From: Myroides phaeus
GTDB lineage: Bacteria > Bacteroidota > Bacteroidia > Flavobacteriales > Flavobacteriaceae
Length of the DNA: 64,000 bases
Assembly (NCBI RefSeq): GCF_009799805.1
Contig: NZ_CP047050.1
Coordinates: 2,494,001-2,558,000, forward strand
Direction of reading: 5' to 3'
In this document: positions 8,720 to 17,601 of the stretch, in pieces
How the letters are laid out: every line of letters starts with the position of its first letter
Numbering within the stretch: the stretch's first letter is position 1
Program-made: the position numbers and the translations under genes
The notes under the pieces: generated by a model
Database searches by the model: none
Told to the model about the DNA's origin: nothing
What the model saw: the letters and a program-made list of their open reading frames with translations, nothing else

Positions 8720-9958
8720 TTAGTTAATTTTGAAAATAACTTTTCTTGCAATCTTACGAGCTGCAGCTGAATCTTTAGAAACTGCGTCGTCAATTCCGTT
8801 ACCTGTAGCAGATACTTTAGAAGCAGCAACACCAGCTTTAACTAAGATATCTTTAACTGCGTTAGCACGTTTTGCAGATAATGTATTGTTGTAAGATTTG
8901 TTTCCTACAGCATCAGCATATCCTAAAACTTCTACAGAAGCAGATGGGTTATTTTTCATGTAGTTAACGATGAAGTTAATTCCATCAACTGAAGTTGGTT
9001 GAGATTTATCAAAGTCAAAGTATACAGCAACGTATCCTTTATTGATAAGTTCTTTAATCATTGCAGCGTCATCAGAGCTAACTGGTTTCTCAGCGTTACC
9101 ATATTTCTCAGCGATAAATGCTTCAATGTTATCAGCAATACCATTGTTGTTTTTGTCGATATTTCTACCTCTTGAATCAACTAATGCTCCTGCTGGAGTG
9201 TTTGGTTCTAAATCTAAGTAATCAGCAACACCGTCTCCGTCAGAGTCAACAAGCATTCCTTCTACTTTAGATAATCTTCCGTCTAACTCAGATAATAAGT
9301 TGTTCTCTTGAGCTGCTTCAGCATACCAGTCAGCGTGTTGAGCATGTTTACCTAAATAAACAGAGATACCAACTGTTGCGTTCATCATTGTACCTTGGAA
9401 GTTTGAACGGTTTGTTTTACTTAATCCGTCAAAGTTTTGGTTTTGTTGAACGTTTTGTACGAATGTAAAATCAGCGTTTAAAGCAACACGTCTGTGTAAT
9501 TTAACTTGTCCAGTTAAACCAGCCATAATGTGTCCCATGTTATCTGTACCTGTAAATCCGTCTCCATTCATCCAAGAGAAACCTCCCCCTGCGTGAGCTT
9601 GAACGTTTAATACTTTAGTCCAGTTTTCGAAGTTAAGAACTCTACCTAAGTTTACAACTCCTTCAACACTTGTTCTGTAGTAGTTAGTGTTTAAATCTGC
9701 ATCGTTTGTCCAGCTATCTAATTTGTCATATCCAAAAGAAGCTTTAACTCCGAATTTGTTATTTAAACTGTAACGTACACCACCATCTAAGTGCATGTTT
9801 TCGAAAGTTTCACCTGTATAACCTGAAGTTAAAGTTCTTGCAGGTTTAGCAAAACCACCATTTAAGTCAATAGACCATTTGTTGTAAGGTTTGTCTTGAG
9901 CATTAGCTACACCAAAAGCTAATACAGAAGCCAATAACGGTAATGTTAATTTTTTCAT
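8720..9958 (-). CDS. OmpA family outer membrane protein
   Basis: 412 residues. A signal peptide ends at about residue 20 (GVANAQ). Residues 21-215 form an outer membrane beta-barrel with alternating aromatic strands. Residues about 235-280 carry thrombospondin type-3-like Asp/Asn-rich calcium repeats (DSDGDGVADYLD, DKNNNGIADN). Residues about 300-412 form the OmpA-like peptidoglycan-binding domain (YFDFDKSQPT, LGYADAVGNKSYNNTLSAKR). It likely anchors the outer membrane to the cell wall. The ATG at 9958 is chosen since it begins directly at the signal peptide. Strong promoter and codon bias suggest an abundant protein. Confidence 0.93.
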   Translation of the reverse strand: MKKLTLPLLASVLAFGVANAQDKPYNKWSIDLNGGFAKPARTLTSGYTGETFENMHLDGGVRYSLNNKFGVKASFGYDKLDSWTNDADLNTNYYRTSVEGVVNLGRVLNFENWTKVLNVQAHAGGGFSWMNGDGFTGTDNMGHIMAGLTGQVKLHRRVALNADFTFVQNVQQNQNFDGLSKTNRSNFQGTMMNATVGISVYLGKHAQHADWYAEAAQENNLLSELDGRLSKVEGMLVDSDGDGVADYLDLEPNTPAGALVDSRGRNIDKNNNGIADNIEAFIAEKYGNAEKPVSSDDAAMIKELINKGYVAVYFDFDKSQPTSVDGINFIVNYMKNNPSASVEVLGYADAVGNKSYNNTLSAKRANAVKDILVKAGVAASKVSATGNGIDDAVSKDSAAARKIARKVIFKIN

Positions 9959-10025
9959 AGTTGTATTTTTAATTTCCACTAAACTTGATTTTAAGTAACC
10001 AAGTCTTTACTAATCGCTTAAGGAG

Positions 10026-10033
10026 CAAATATA
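10026..10033 (-). promoter_or_regulatory. -7 promoter element of the OmpA gene
   Basis: TATATTTG on the minus strand fits TAnnTTTG and lies about 68 bp upstream of the ATG, giving a leader of roughly 60 bases. Confidence 0.55.
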
Positions 10034-10124
10034 ATCTAAACTTTTGAAATATCAGAAAAATTCATACTTTTATTTCAAAATACAACGTTTTTACTATAAA
10101 TACGTAAAATTAAAAACGACTAAG

Positions 10125-10559
10125 ATGAAATATACCTCTAAGATTTTTGTCACTGTAGATGTGATCTTATTTAAAGAAAAGATAAAGGATTTAGAAATAC
10201 TTTTAATAAAACGCAAAAACGAGCCATTTCGTGATTATTGGGCTTTACCTGGTGGATTTGTTGATGAAAATGAGGATCTAATGATAGCTGCCAGTAGGGA
10301 ATTACTTGAAGAAACATCAATACCTTGTCAAGAACTTACTCAAACAAAAGCTTATGGTACACCTTTTAGAGATCCAAGATCTCATACTATTAGTGTAGCT
10401 TATTATGGTGAAGTAGGGGAAGAGGTGATTGGAAAGGCAGCAGATGATGCTAAAGAGCTTAAATGGTTTAGTATAGATAACTTACCTGAATTAGCTTTTG
10501 ATCATGCTGAAATCATTGCTGATGCAATAGATATAAGAAAAAAAAATAAGCCTGAATAG
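10125..10559 (+). CDS. NUDIX hydrolase
   Basis: About 144 residues. Hydrolyses a nucleoside diphosphate linked to another moiety; the substrate cannot be told by eye. The Nudix box GFVDENE-(x7)-REL-x-EE-x-SI is near residues 44-66, with the final Gly replaced by Ser. The start FVTVDVILF and LEILLIKRKNEPFRDYWALPGG match the ADP-ribose pyrophosphatase/NrtR-type NUDIX domain, but there is no C-terminal winged helix, so a regulator role is unlikely. The longer frame from 10044 would add 27 residues of Tyr/Phe/Lys-rich sequence without family similarity, so the ATG at 10125 is preferred. Confidence 0.88.
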   Translation: MKYTSKIFVTVDVILFKEKIKDLEILLIKRKNEPFRDYWALPGGFVDENEDLMIAASRELLEETSIPCQELTQTKAYGTPFRDPRSHTISVAYYGEVGEEVIGKAADDAKELKWFSIDNLPELAFDHAEIIADAIDIRKKNKPE

Positions 10560-10570
10560 GCTTATTTTTT
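10541..10570 (+). terminator. Bidirectional terminator between NUDIX and DUF3817 genes
   Basis: Perfect 13-bp inverted repeat (AAAAAATAAGCCT and complement) with loop GAAT. The NUDIX stop codon lies inside the 3' side. The A and T runs on both flanks suit termination of both convergent genes. Confidence 0.85.
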
Positions 10571-10851
10571 TATGCTTTAGAGTTTAATAACTTGTTTTCC
10601 ATGATAAAAGTACCAAATGGAATAACTGAAGCTACACAAATCAGACCGTATTTCTTCCAGCTCCATTTCTCATCACTTTTAAGAACAGTTGCCATTACAA
10701 TATAAAGTATAAATAAAACACCATGTGCCATTCCAACTTTACTTACCATTGCAGGCATATCCATAAAATATTTTAAAGGCATTGCTATAAATAGTAATAC
10801 TAAAAGAGAAATACCCTCAAGTAGAGCAATAATTTTAAATGATTTAAGCAT
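10570..10851 (-). CDS. DUF3817 small integral membrane protein
   Basis: 93 residues with three predicted membrane helices (about residues 6-25, 38-60, 68-84). The LEGISLLVLLFIAMPLKYF start and GMAHGVLFILYI middle match the DUF3817 family, which also occurs fused to or beside transporters and has no known function. It is a single gene converging on the NUDIX gene with a shared terminator. Confidence 0.88.
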   Translation of the reverse strand: MLKSFKIIALLEGISLLVLLFIAMPLKYFMDMPAMVSKVGMAHGVLFILYIVMATVLKSDEKWSWKKYGLICVASVIPFGTFIMENKLLNSKA

Positions 10852-10903
10852 TTTTAATTAATTTACGAGTTTTGAGTGGCTAATATAGATTTTATATTAG
10901 AAC

Positions 10904-10940
10904 AAAAAAAGCCTATCAGGTAATCTGATAGGCTTTTTTT
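10904..10940 (-). terminator. Terminator of the 122-residue gene
   Basis: Perfect 16-bp inverted repeat (AAAAAAAGCCTATCAG and complement), 5-base loop, T run in the minus direction. It lies 20 bp beyond the stop of the gene at 10961-11329. Confidence 0.9.
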
Positions 10941-10960
10941 GTTATGATTAACATTTTTAA

Positions 10961-11329
10961 TTAGAAAGCTTGCAATCTTGTGTTGTAATCTCTCAAATCT
11001 TCGATGTTATGTTTGTTGTTAATATCTTTATATAGAGATAAAAGGTATTGTAAACTTTCTAAATCATTTTTAGCAGCTGCAACTTCTGCAACAACTCCTT
11101 CAGTTTCCTCTATAGCCTCATCTGATGGAATAGCAATCAAAAAAGCATTGTTATTTTGAATATGCTCGTAAGTTAAACGAATAGATTTTACTAAAACCGG
11201 TTTCTCTTCTAATAAAGCGAATTCTCTTAGTTTTTGTAAATCCGGAACAATATTTTCTACAACAAGTCCATCAGCAATTAAATCCGATTGGATCTTTTTA
11301 ATCAATTTTAAAGCATTTGCGTTTTCCAC
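10961..11329 (-). CDS. Conserved small cytoplasmic protein, function unknown
   Basis: 122 residues, acidic, no signal peptide and no membrane helix. It looks almost wholly helical (LKLIKKIQSDLIADG, VPDLQKLREFAL, DLESLQYLLSLYKDI). I recognise no domain. The codon pattern and its own terminator support a real gene. It stands between the DUF3817 gene and the beta-oxidation operon, all on the minus strand, but about 250 bp separate it from the fadE stop codon. Confidence 0.75.
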   Translation of the reverse strand: MENANALKLIKKIQSDLIADGLVVENIVPDLQKLREFALLEEKPVLVKSIRLTYEHIQNNNAFLIAIPSDEAIEETEGVVAEVAAAKNDLESLQYLLSLYKDINNKHNIEDLRDYNTRLQAF

Positions 11330-11511
11330 AGTAAATATCTTTTAAGTATAAAAAATTATAGCACAAAAATAATCTTTTTAACCTATTATAAGAAAACAAA
11401 ACGTGATTTATTTTATTTAAAAATAACTAATCGCTTTAATATTAAGTATTTAACACATAAAAAGAGATCAATTATAAGTCAAAATTGATTATTTAAATAC
11501 CTATAAAAAAG

Positions 11512-11549
11512 AAAAACCGCCCTTTTCCGAAGAATAGAAGCGGTTTTTT
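11512..11549 (-). terminator. Terminator of the beta-oxidation operon
   Basis: AAAAAACCGC on the minus strand pairs with GCGGTTTTT, with extra pairs inside the loop side, followed by a T-rich run. It lies about 35 bp after the fadE stop codon. Confidence 0.75.
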
Positions 11550-11582
11550 CAAACAAACTAAACCAAACTGTTTGTTTCCTTA

Positions 11583-13376
11583 TTAGAAAACATATTCGTT
11601 TGCGTCTACCAATTTGCTTGCGATTGTTTCTCTCAATGCATTCACATTTGGTAGATTCACATATTTTGTAAATCTGCGTAGTCCCATTAACATAACACGT
11701 TGTTCATCACCTTCAGCAAAAGAAGCAATTCCTTCTTTTCCTTTCTCAGCAATAATATCAACAGCGTGGTATAAGTATAACTGAGCCATTGCAATTTCTT
11801 CCTTAATATTTTCTTGCCCTTTTACTTTAGCAAGCTTCTCTGTTCTAAGAATAGCACTTTCTGCCATATAGATTTCGATCATCATATCAGATGCAGCCAT
11901 TAGTAAAGCTTGGTGCTTATCTAAATCTGGTCCGTATTTCTGAACTGCACTACCAGCAACCATTAAGAATGCTTTTTTCAATTTCTCGATAAGCTCTTTT
12001 TCTTCTGCAAATAATTCAGAATAATCAGGTGTATCGAAACTTGGAATACTCATTAACTCATCAGCTACTTGCATAGCAGGTCCTAATAAATCAACGTGTC
12101 CTTTCATTGCTTTCTTGATTAACATACCAACTGCTAACATACGGTTGATCTCGTTCGTACCTTCATAAATACGAGCAATACGAGCATCTCTCCAAGCGCT
12201 TTCCATTGGTGTATCTTCTGAGAACCCCATACCTCCAAAGATTTGGATTCCTTCATCAGCACAAGATTGTACGTCTTCAGAAACAGCTACCTTAAGAATA
12301 GAACACTCAATAGCGAACTCCTCAACTCCTTTTAATTCTGCATCTTGGTGTGTATTACCTTCTGCTATACGTTGATTAATACGCTCTTCAATACTTGCTG
12401 CTGCTCTATATGAAGCCGCTTCACCTACATAAGCATTTGTTGCCATTTCAGCTAATTTAGTACGGATTGCACCAAAAGATGAAATAGGTGTTTTAAACTG
12501 AATACGCTCATTAGCATATTGAACTGATTGCGTAATTAAACGACGTTGTGAGTCTAAACAAGCTGCTGCAAGTTTAATACGACCAACGTTTAAAGCATTC
12601 ATAGCAATTTTGAAACCATTTCCTCTTTCTGACAACATATTTTCAACAGGAACTTTCGTTTCGCTGAAGAATACTTGACGAGTAGAAGATGCTCTAATTC
12701 CTAATTTGTGTTCTTCTTCTCCCAAAGTAATCCCGTTACTTGGATCGTTTTCAACGATAAAACCTGTAATGTTTTTATCATCTTCAATACGTGCAAATAC
12801 GATGAATAAATTACAGAATCCCGCATTAGAAATCCACATTTTTTGTCCTGTGATAGAGTAGTACTTACCATCTTCAGACAAAACAGCTTTTGTTTTTCCT
12901 GAGTTTGCATCTGATCCTGCATCTGGCTCTGTTAAACAGTATGCACCAAACCATTCTCCTGAAGCTAACTTAGGAACGTATTTATTCTTTTGTTCTTCGT
13001 TACCATAAAGTGTAATAGGCATTGTTCCAATACCAGTATGTGCACCAAAAGCAGTAGAGAAAGACCCTGTAGCTCCAGAAATGTAATCACAAACTAACAT
13101 TGTAGAAATGAATCCCATTCCTAATCCTCCGTAAGCTTCTGGAACAGCTACTCCTAAAAGACCAAGTTCTCCTGCTTTACGCATACTTGATTCTGTAAAA
13201 GCGTAATCTTTTTTCTCAAAACGCTCTTTGTTTGGCCATATTTCTTTGTCAATAAATTCCTTTACTGACTCACGCATCATTACTTGCTCTTCAGAAAAAT
13301 CTTCTGGTGTAAAAACATTCTCGTATTTAGTTTCTTTTACAAGGAATTGACCTCCTCTTGTGATATCTGTACTCAT
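11583..13376 (-). CDS. fadE: Acyl-CoA dehydrogenase, long form (FadE type)
   Basis: 597 residues. FAD enzyme for the first dehydrogenation of fatty acyl-CoA. The standard dehydrogenase module covers residues about 25-425, with CLTEPDAGSDA (about 147-157), KMWISNAG (179-186) and the IYEGTNEI motif whose Glu near residue 405 is the expected catalytic base. A helical C-terminal extension (about 425-597) makes it match the length of Bacillus FadE (YusJ, about 594) rather than the 380-residue forms. It is the last gene of the operon fadN-fadA-fadE, 29 bp after fadA. Confidence 0.93.
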   Translation of the reverse strand: MSTDITRGGQFLVKETKYENVFTPEDFSEEQVMMRESVKEFIDKEIWPNKERFEKKDYAFTESSMRKAGELGLLGVAVPEAYGGLGMGFISTMLVCDYISGATGSFSTAFGAHTGIGTMPITLYGNEEQKNKYVPKLASGEWFGAYCLTEPDAGSDANSGKTKAVLSEDGKYYSITGQKMWISNAGFCNLFIVFARIEDDKNITGFIVENDPSNGITLGEEEHKLGIRASSTRQVFFSETKVPVENMLSERGNGFKIAMNALNVGRIKLAAACLDSQRRLITQSVQYANERIQFKTPISSFGAIRTKLAEMATNAYVGEAASYRAAASIEERINQRIAEGNTHQDAELKGVEEFAIECSILKVAVSEDVQSCADEGIQIFGGMGFSEDTPMESAWRDARIARIYEGTNEINRMLAVGMLIKKAMKGHVDLLGPAMQVADELMSIPSFDTPDYSELFAEEKELIEKLKKAFLMVAGSAVQKYGPDLDKHQALLMAASDMMIEIYMAESAILRTEKLAKVKGQENIKEEIAMAQLYLYHAVDIIAEKGKEGIASFAEGDEQRVMLMGLRRFTKYVNLPNVNALRETIASKLVDANEYVF

Positions 13377-13405
13377 AGTTTTATTTCGTTATTGGTTAAT
13401 AGTCT

Positions 13406-14587
13406 TTATAGCAATTCATAGATTCCTGCAGCTCCTTGTCCAGTACCTACACACATAGTTACCATACCGTATTTAGAACCACGGCGTTTCATTTCATCAA
13501 ATAATTGAACAGATAGTTTTGCTCCTGTACATCCAAGTGGGTGACCAAGTGCAATTGCACCTCCGTTTACATTGATAATTTCTGGATTCAAATCTAATTC
13601 GCGAATTACTGCTAATGATTGAGAAGCGAAAGCCTCATTTAATTCAAATAAATCAATATCCTTAACTTGTAATCCTGCTTGTTTTAATACTTTCGGAATA
13701 GCTTTAACAGGACCCATTCCCATAATTCTTGGTTCTACACCTGCCGCTGCATAATTTACCATTCTTGCAATTGGCTCAATGTTTAACTCTTTTACCATTT
13801 CTTCAGACATAATCATAACAAAAGCAGCACCATCACTTGTTTGTGAAGAGTTACCTGCTGTTACAGATCCATCAGCAGCAAATACCGGACGTAATTTAGC
13901 TAATGCCTCAACTGACGTACCTGCTCTTGGCCCTTCATCTTTAGTAACAGTATATGATTTAGTATCGCGTTTCCCTTTTTCGTTAACAAATACTTCATTC
14001 ACTGTAATTGGTACAATTTGATTGTCAAACTTACCATCTGCTTGTGCTTTTAAAGCTTTCATATGTGAGTTAAAAGCAAACTCATCTTGATCAGCACGAG
14101 ATACATTGAATTGTTTAGCTACTGCTTCTGCAGTAAGTCCCATTCCCCAATAGTAATCTTCGTGTCCTTCTTTAGCTACACCATAATCAGGAGTAGGCTT
14201 GTACCCACCCATAGGAATGTAACTCATACTTTCAGCACCTCCAGCAATGATACAATCTGCCATTCCAGCTTGAATCTTAGCTACAGCCATACCAATTGTT
14301 TCAATTCCTGAAGCACAATAACGGTTTACTGTTACACCAGGTACATCCTCAACTTTTAATCCCATTAAAGAGATTAAACGAGCAATGTTTAATCCTTGTT
14401 CTGCCTCAGGCATAGCATTACCTACCATAACATCGTCAATGCGACTTTTGTCAAATTCAGGTAATGATTTCATTAAGTGCTCTATTGTTTCAGCCGCAAG
14501 TTCATCAGGTCTTTTAAATCTGAACACACCTCTTGGTGCTTTACCTACAGCCGTTCTATATCCTTGTACTATATATGCAGTTTTCAT
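13406..14587 (-). CDS. fadA: Acetyl-CoA C-acyltransferase (3-ketoacyl-CoA thiolase)
   Basis: 393 residues, typical thiolase length. Catalyses thiolytic cleavage of 3-ketoacyl-CoA, the last step of each beta-oxidation round. The nucleophile is Cys91 in [11 protein letters not shown]; His349 is in [10 protein letters not shown] and the second catalytic Cys379 in [23 protein letters not shown] is also present. Spacing of 29 bp on either side, to fadN and fadE, shows a single transcription unit. Confidence 0.96.
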   Translation of the reverse strand: MKTAYIVQGYRTAVGKAPRGVFRFKRPDELAAETIEHLMKSLPEFDKSRIDDVMVGNAMPEAEQGLNIARLISLMGLKVEDVPGVTVNRYCASGIETIGMAVAKIQAGMADCIIAGGAESMSYIPMGGYKPTPDYGVAKEGHEDYYWGMGLTAEAVAKQFNVSRADQDEFAFNSHMKALKAQADGKFDNQIVPITVNEVFVNEKGKRDTKSYTVTKDEGPRAGTSVEALAKLRPVFAADGSVTAGNSSQTSDGAAFVMIMSEEMVKELNIEPIARMVNYAAAGVEPRIMGMGPVKAIPKVLKQAGLQVKDIDLFELNEAFASQSLAVIRELDLNPEIINVNGGAIALGHPLGCTGAKLSVQLFDEMKRRGSKYGMVTMCVGTGQGAAGIYELL

Positions 14588-14616
14588 TTTCTCAGTAGTT
14601 TAAATTAGATTAAAGA

Positions 14617-17022
14617 TTAGTTTCTCAATGGTTTACCATTTTTCAACATAAATTGGATTCTTTCCAATGTTTTACGTTCCCCACATAGAGATAAGAAAGC
14701 CTCTCTTTCTAAGTCAAGTAAATATTGTTCTGTTACCAATGTAGCTTCAGATAAATCACCTCCAGCCATTACGTAAGCTAACTTATTAGCAATCTTACGG
14801 TCGTGTTCTGAAATGTATTTACCAGCCATCATACTATCTGTTCCTACTAAGAACATACCCAATGCTTGACGTCCAAGTACTTTAATGTCTTTGCGTTTCA
14901 CAGGTTGTGTATAACCAGCTTCTGCCATCACTAAAGCCTCGCGTTTAGCTTGAGCTAATTGTAAATCTTTATTTACAACTACAATATCTTTTCCTCTTTG
15001 TAAAATGTTCAAGTCATACGCTTCTTGTGCAGAAGTAGCCACTTTAGCCATTCCGATAGTCAAGAAGTGCTCTTGAAGTGTATTTAACTCCACGTCGTTT
15101 TTGCGGTAAAGATCTGCTGCTCTAACAGTCATTTCTTTAGAACCACCACCACCTGGGATTAGACCAACTCCAAACTCTACTAATCCAATATAGGTTTCAG
15201 CTGCCGCTACAACTTTATCAGCGTGTAAGCTCAACTCACATCCACCACCAAAAGTCATTCCGTGTGGAGCCGCTACAACAGGAATACCAGAGTAACGCAT
15301 TTTCATCATAGTATCTTGGAACATTTTAATTGCGATGTTTAACTCATCGTAATCTTGCTCCGCAGCCATCATAAAAATCATCATTAAGTTAGCTCCAACT
15401 GAGAAATTAGATCCTTGGTTTCCAACTACTAATCCTTGGAAGTCTTTTTCAGCAATTTCAACAGCTTTGTTTAATCCTGCTAAAACACCACCACCAATCG
15501 TATTCATTTTAGAGTGGAACTCTAAGTTCACAATTCCATCTCCAAGGTCAATTAACGAAGCTTCGCTATTACCCCAAACTTTATTAGTTGCTCTAATATT
15601 ATCAAGAATAATGAATGCATCTTGACCAGGAATTGCTTCAAATGCTTTTGTATTTTGGTTGTAGAATAACTTCTTGCCATTTTCAACTTTATAGAAGCTT
15701 TTAGCACCTGTAGCTGCTAATTCTTTTACCCAATCAGCAACTTGATATCCTTCTTTTTCAACAATTGCAATACCTTTCTCAAGACCTACAAGATCCCAAG
15801 TTTGGAACGGACCATATTTCCACGCATAACCAGTACGCATTGCATCATCAATAGGGTAGAAGGTATCCGTAATTTCAGGTACGCGTTGTGAAACATAAGC
15901 AAAAAGAGAAGCAAAGTGTTTGCGAATTAAATCTCCTGCTTTTCCTTGATCCGCAAGTAATACAGCTAATTTAGCTTTTGTACCCCCTGCTTGCTTAGCC
16001 GTTTCAACTGCTGTAATTTTAGCACGCTCTAAAGGTCTGTACTCTAATTTTTCAAGGTCAAGAGCAAAACGGTTTGTTTTCCCTTCTTTATCTACCTCTT
16101 TGTAATAGAATCCTTTACGCGATTTATCTCCTAAGAATTTATTTTCCAATAAGAAGTTTAAAGGCTTACTGTCTTTAATCTCTTGAATCATTGCATCGTT
16201 AGGACAATTTTGTTTTAAACCAGTAGTAACATTAATAGCAGTATCTAACCCTACTAAATCTCCTAATTTAAACGTACCCGTTTTGGGTCTTCCTAAAATA
16301 GATCCTGTTAATGTATCCGCTTCTTCAATAGTTAATCCAAGTTCTTGAGCCAATTGCATTACCATAGCCATTGAGTAAACTCCTACACGGTTACCGATAA
16401 ACCCTGGAGTATCTTTACACAATACAGGAGTTTTTCCTAAGTATAAGCTTGAATAACGTTGGAAGAATGAAATCACCTCAGGAGACGTTTGTGGTCCCGG
16501 AATAATTTCAAACAATTGTAAATATCTTGGAGGATTAAAGAAGTGCGTTCCACAGAAGTGTTTTTGGAAATCTTCAGAACGACCTTCAACCATTAAGTTC
16601 ATAGGAATACCAGAAGTATTCGAAGTAATTAATGAACCTGGTTTTCTATATTTTTCAATCTGCTCAAAAACAGATTTTTTAATGTCTAATCTTTCAATTA
16701 CAACCTCAATAACCCAGTCGCAATCTTTTATTTTTACTAAATCATCTTCAATATTTCCAGTAGAAATGCGTTCAGCAAATTTCTGCAAGTAAATAGGAGA
16801 CGGTTTAGATTTCAACGCATTTGCCAAGTGCGTATTAGCAATTCTATTTCTTACAACTTTACTTTCTAAAGTAAGGCCTTTCTTTTCCTCATCTGGAGTT
16901 AACTCACGAGGCAAGATGTCAAGAAGCAACACTTCTAAGCCAATATTAGCAAAGTGACAAGCAATAGCTGATCCCATAACACCAGAACCCACTACCGCTA
17001 CTTTTTTAATAATACGTTTCAT
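14617..17022 (-). CDS. fadN: 3-hydroxyacyl-CoA dehydrogenase/enoyl-CoA hydratase fusion (FadN type)
   Basis: 801 residues. Performs the hydration and second oxidation of beta-oxidation. The N-terminal NAD-binding fold has VAVVGSGVMGSAIA (residues about 8-21), followed by the HFFNPPRYLQLFEI substrate segment and the 3HCDH C-terminal part; the crotonase domain follows at about 480-700, with GSNFSVGANL and FGGGCELSLHAD. The dehydrogenase-first order and the length match Bacillus FadN (YusL), not E. coli FadB, where hydratase comes first. First enzyme gene after marR, 52 bp downstream. Confidence 0.94.
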   Translation of the reverse strand: MKRIIKKVAVVGSGVMGSAIACHFANIGLEVLLLDILPRELTPDEEKKGLTLESKVVRNRIANTHLANALKSKPSPIYLQKFAERISTGNIEDDLVKIKDCDWVIEVVIERLDIKKSVFEQIEKYRKPGSLITSNTSGIPMNLMVEGRSEDFQKHFCGTHFFNPPRYLQLFEIIPGPQTSPEVISFFQRYSSLYLGKTPVLCKDTPGFIGNRVGVYSMAMVMQLAQELGLTIEEADTLTGSILGRPKTGTFKLGDLVGLDTAINVTTGLKQNCPNDAMIQEIKDSKPLNFLLENKFLGDKSRKGFYYKEVDKEGKTNRFALDLEKLEYRPLERAKITAVETAKQAGGTKAKLAVLLADQGKAGDLIRKHFASLFAYVSQRVPEITDTFYPIDDAMRTGYAWKYGPFQTWDLVGLEKGIAIVEKEGYQVADWVKELAATGAKSFYKVENGKKLFYNQNTKAFEAIPGQDAFIILDNIRATNKVWGNSEASLIDLGDGIVNLEFHSKMNTIGGGVLAGLNKAVEIAEKDFQGLVVGNQGSNFSVGANLMMIFMMAAEQDYDELNIAIKMFQDTMMKMRYSGIPVVAAPHGMTFGGGCELSLHADKVVAAAETYIGLVEFGVGLIPGGGGSKEMTVRAADLYRKNDVELNTLQEHFLTIGMAKVATSAQEAYDLNILQRGKDIVVVNKDLQLAQAKREALVMAEAGYTQPVKRKDIKVLGRQALGMFLVGTDSMMAGKYISEHDRKIANKLAYVMAGGDLSEATLVTEQYLLDLEREAFLSLCGERKTLERIQFMLKNGKPLRN

Positions 17023-17074
17023 ACTTTAAATAATTCTTTGGTTTATAGTCTAATTTTCAAGCCTTAAGATAAGA

Positions 17075-17512
17075 TTATTTTTCTTCAAAAATGTTCTTGT
17101 CGTTAATCAGTTGATTGATAACATCTGTAACTTCAATAAAATTTCGAATCTTCTCTTCAGAGATCTGTGATTTAATCTTTTCATTAAATCGTTTAACCTT
17201 GGCTCTTGATAGTTCTCTTTTTTCAAGACCGAGTGGAGTAAGTTTAATAATGACCCCACGTCCGTCATTAGGATTTTTCTCTTTAGTAATCAAACCCTTT
17301 TCTTCCATCTTTTTAAGCGTACGCGTTAAGCTCGTAGCTTCCATTCCCATATTAGGACCTAATAGGGTAGAAGGAGTACCCTCTCTATCAATACTTAATA
17401 AAGCAAAAGCAAGCGCCATACTGGCATCATATTTAGCAGCCTCTTCATTGTACATTCTCGACACAGCTTGCCACGTTGCTCTCAAAACGTAATCTATAGT
17501 TTTGTTTTTCAT
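17075..17512 (-). CDS. MarR family transcriptional regulator
   Basis: 145 residues, a winged helix-turn-helix dimeric regulator. The recognition region is about residues 55-80 (GMEATSLTRTLKKMEEKGLI), the wing is around NPNDGRGVIIKLTPLG, and the last 35 residues form the dimerisation helix. It precedes fadN by 52 bp and lies 89 bp after the acyl-CoA synthetase gene, so it probably controls the fatty-acid genes and itself. A perfect palindrome next to its promoter (17542-17565) is the likely operator. The ligand may be an acyl-CoA or fatty acid; this is inference from context. Confidence 0.9.
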   Translation of the reverse strand: MKNKTIDYVLRATWQAVSRMYNEEAAKYDASMALAFALLSIDREGTPSTLLGPNMGMEATSLTRTLKKMEEKGLITKEKNPNDGRGVIIKLTPLGLEKRELSRAKVKRFNEKIKSQISEEKIRNFIEVTDVINQLINDKNIFEEK

Positions 17513-17528
17513 ACCTTATTGATTAAAT

Positions 17529-17536
17529 CAAATATA
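17529..17536 (-). promoter_or_regulatory. -7 promoter element of the marR-fad operon
   Basis: TATATTTG on the minus strand fits TAnnTTTG. Transcription would begin about 10 bases before the marR ATG at 17512. The palindrome at 17542-17565 lies 5 bp upstream. Confidence 0.6.
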
Positions 17537-17541
17537 AAAAA

Positions 17542-17565
17542 AAATAGTATGCACGCATACTATTT
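17542..17565. promoter_or_regulatory. Perfect palindrome, probable MarR operator
   Basis: AAATAGTATGC and its exact complement are separated by two bases, a 24-bp dyad. It covers the region where the -33 contact of the promoter at 17529-17536 would lie, fitting autorepression by the MarR protein. The minus strand also reads a T run just after it, so it could instead be, or double as, a terminator for the upstream acyl-CoA synthetase gene; a 2-base loop and few G-C pairs make a pure terminator less likely. Confidence 0.6.
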
Positions 17566-17601
17566 CTTCTTTTTTTCTTTTTATTAATAAAATTTTAACT
17601 T

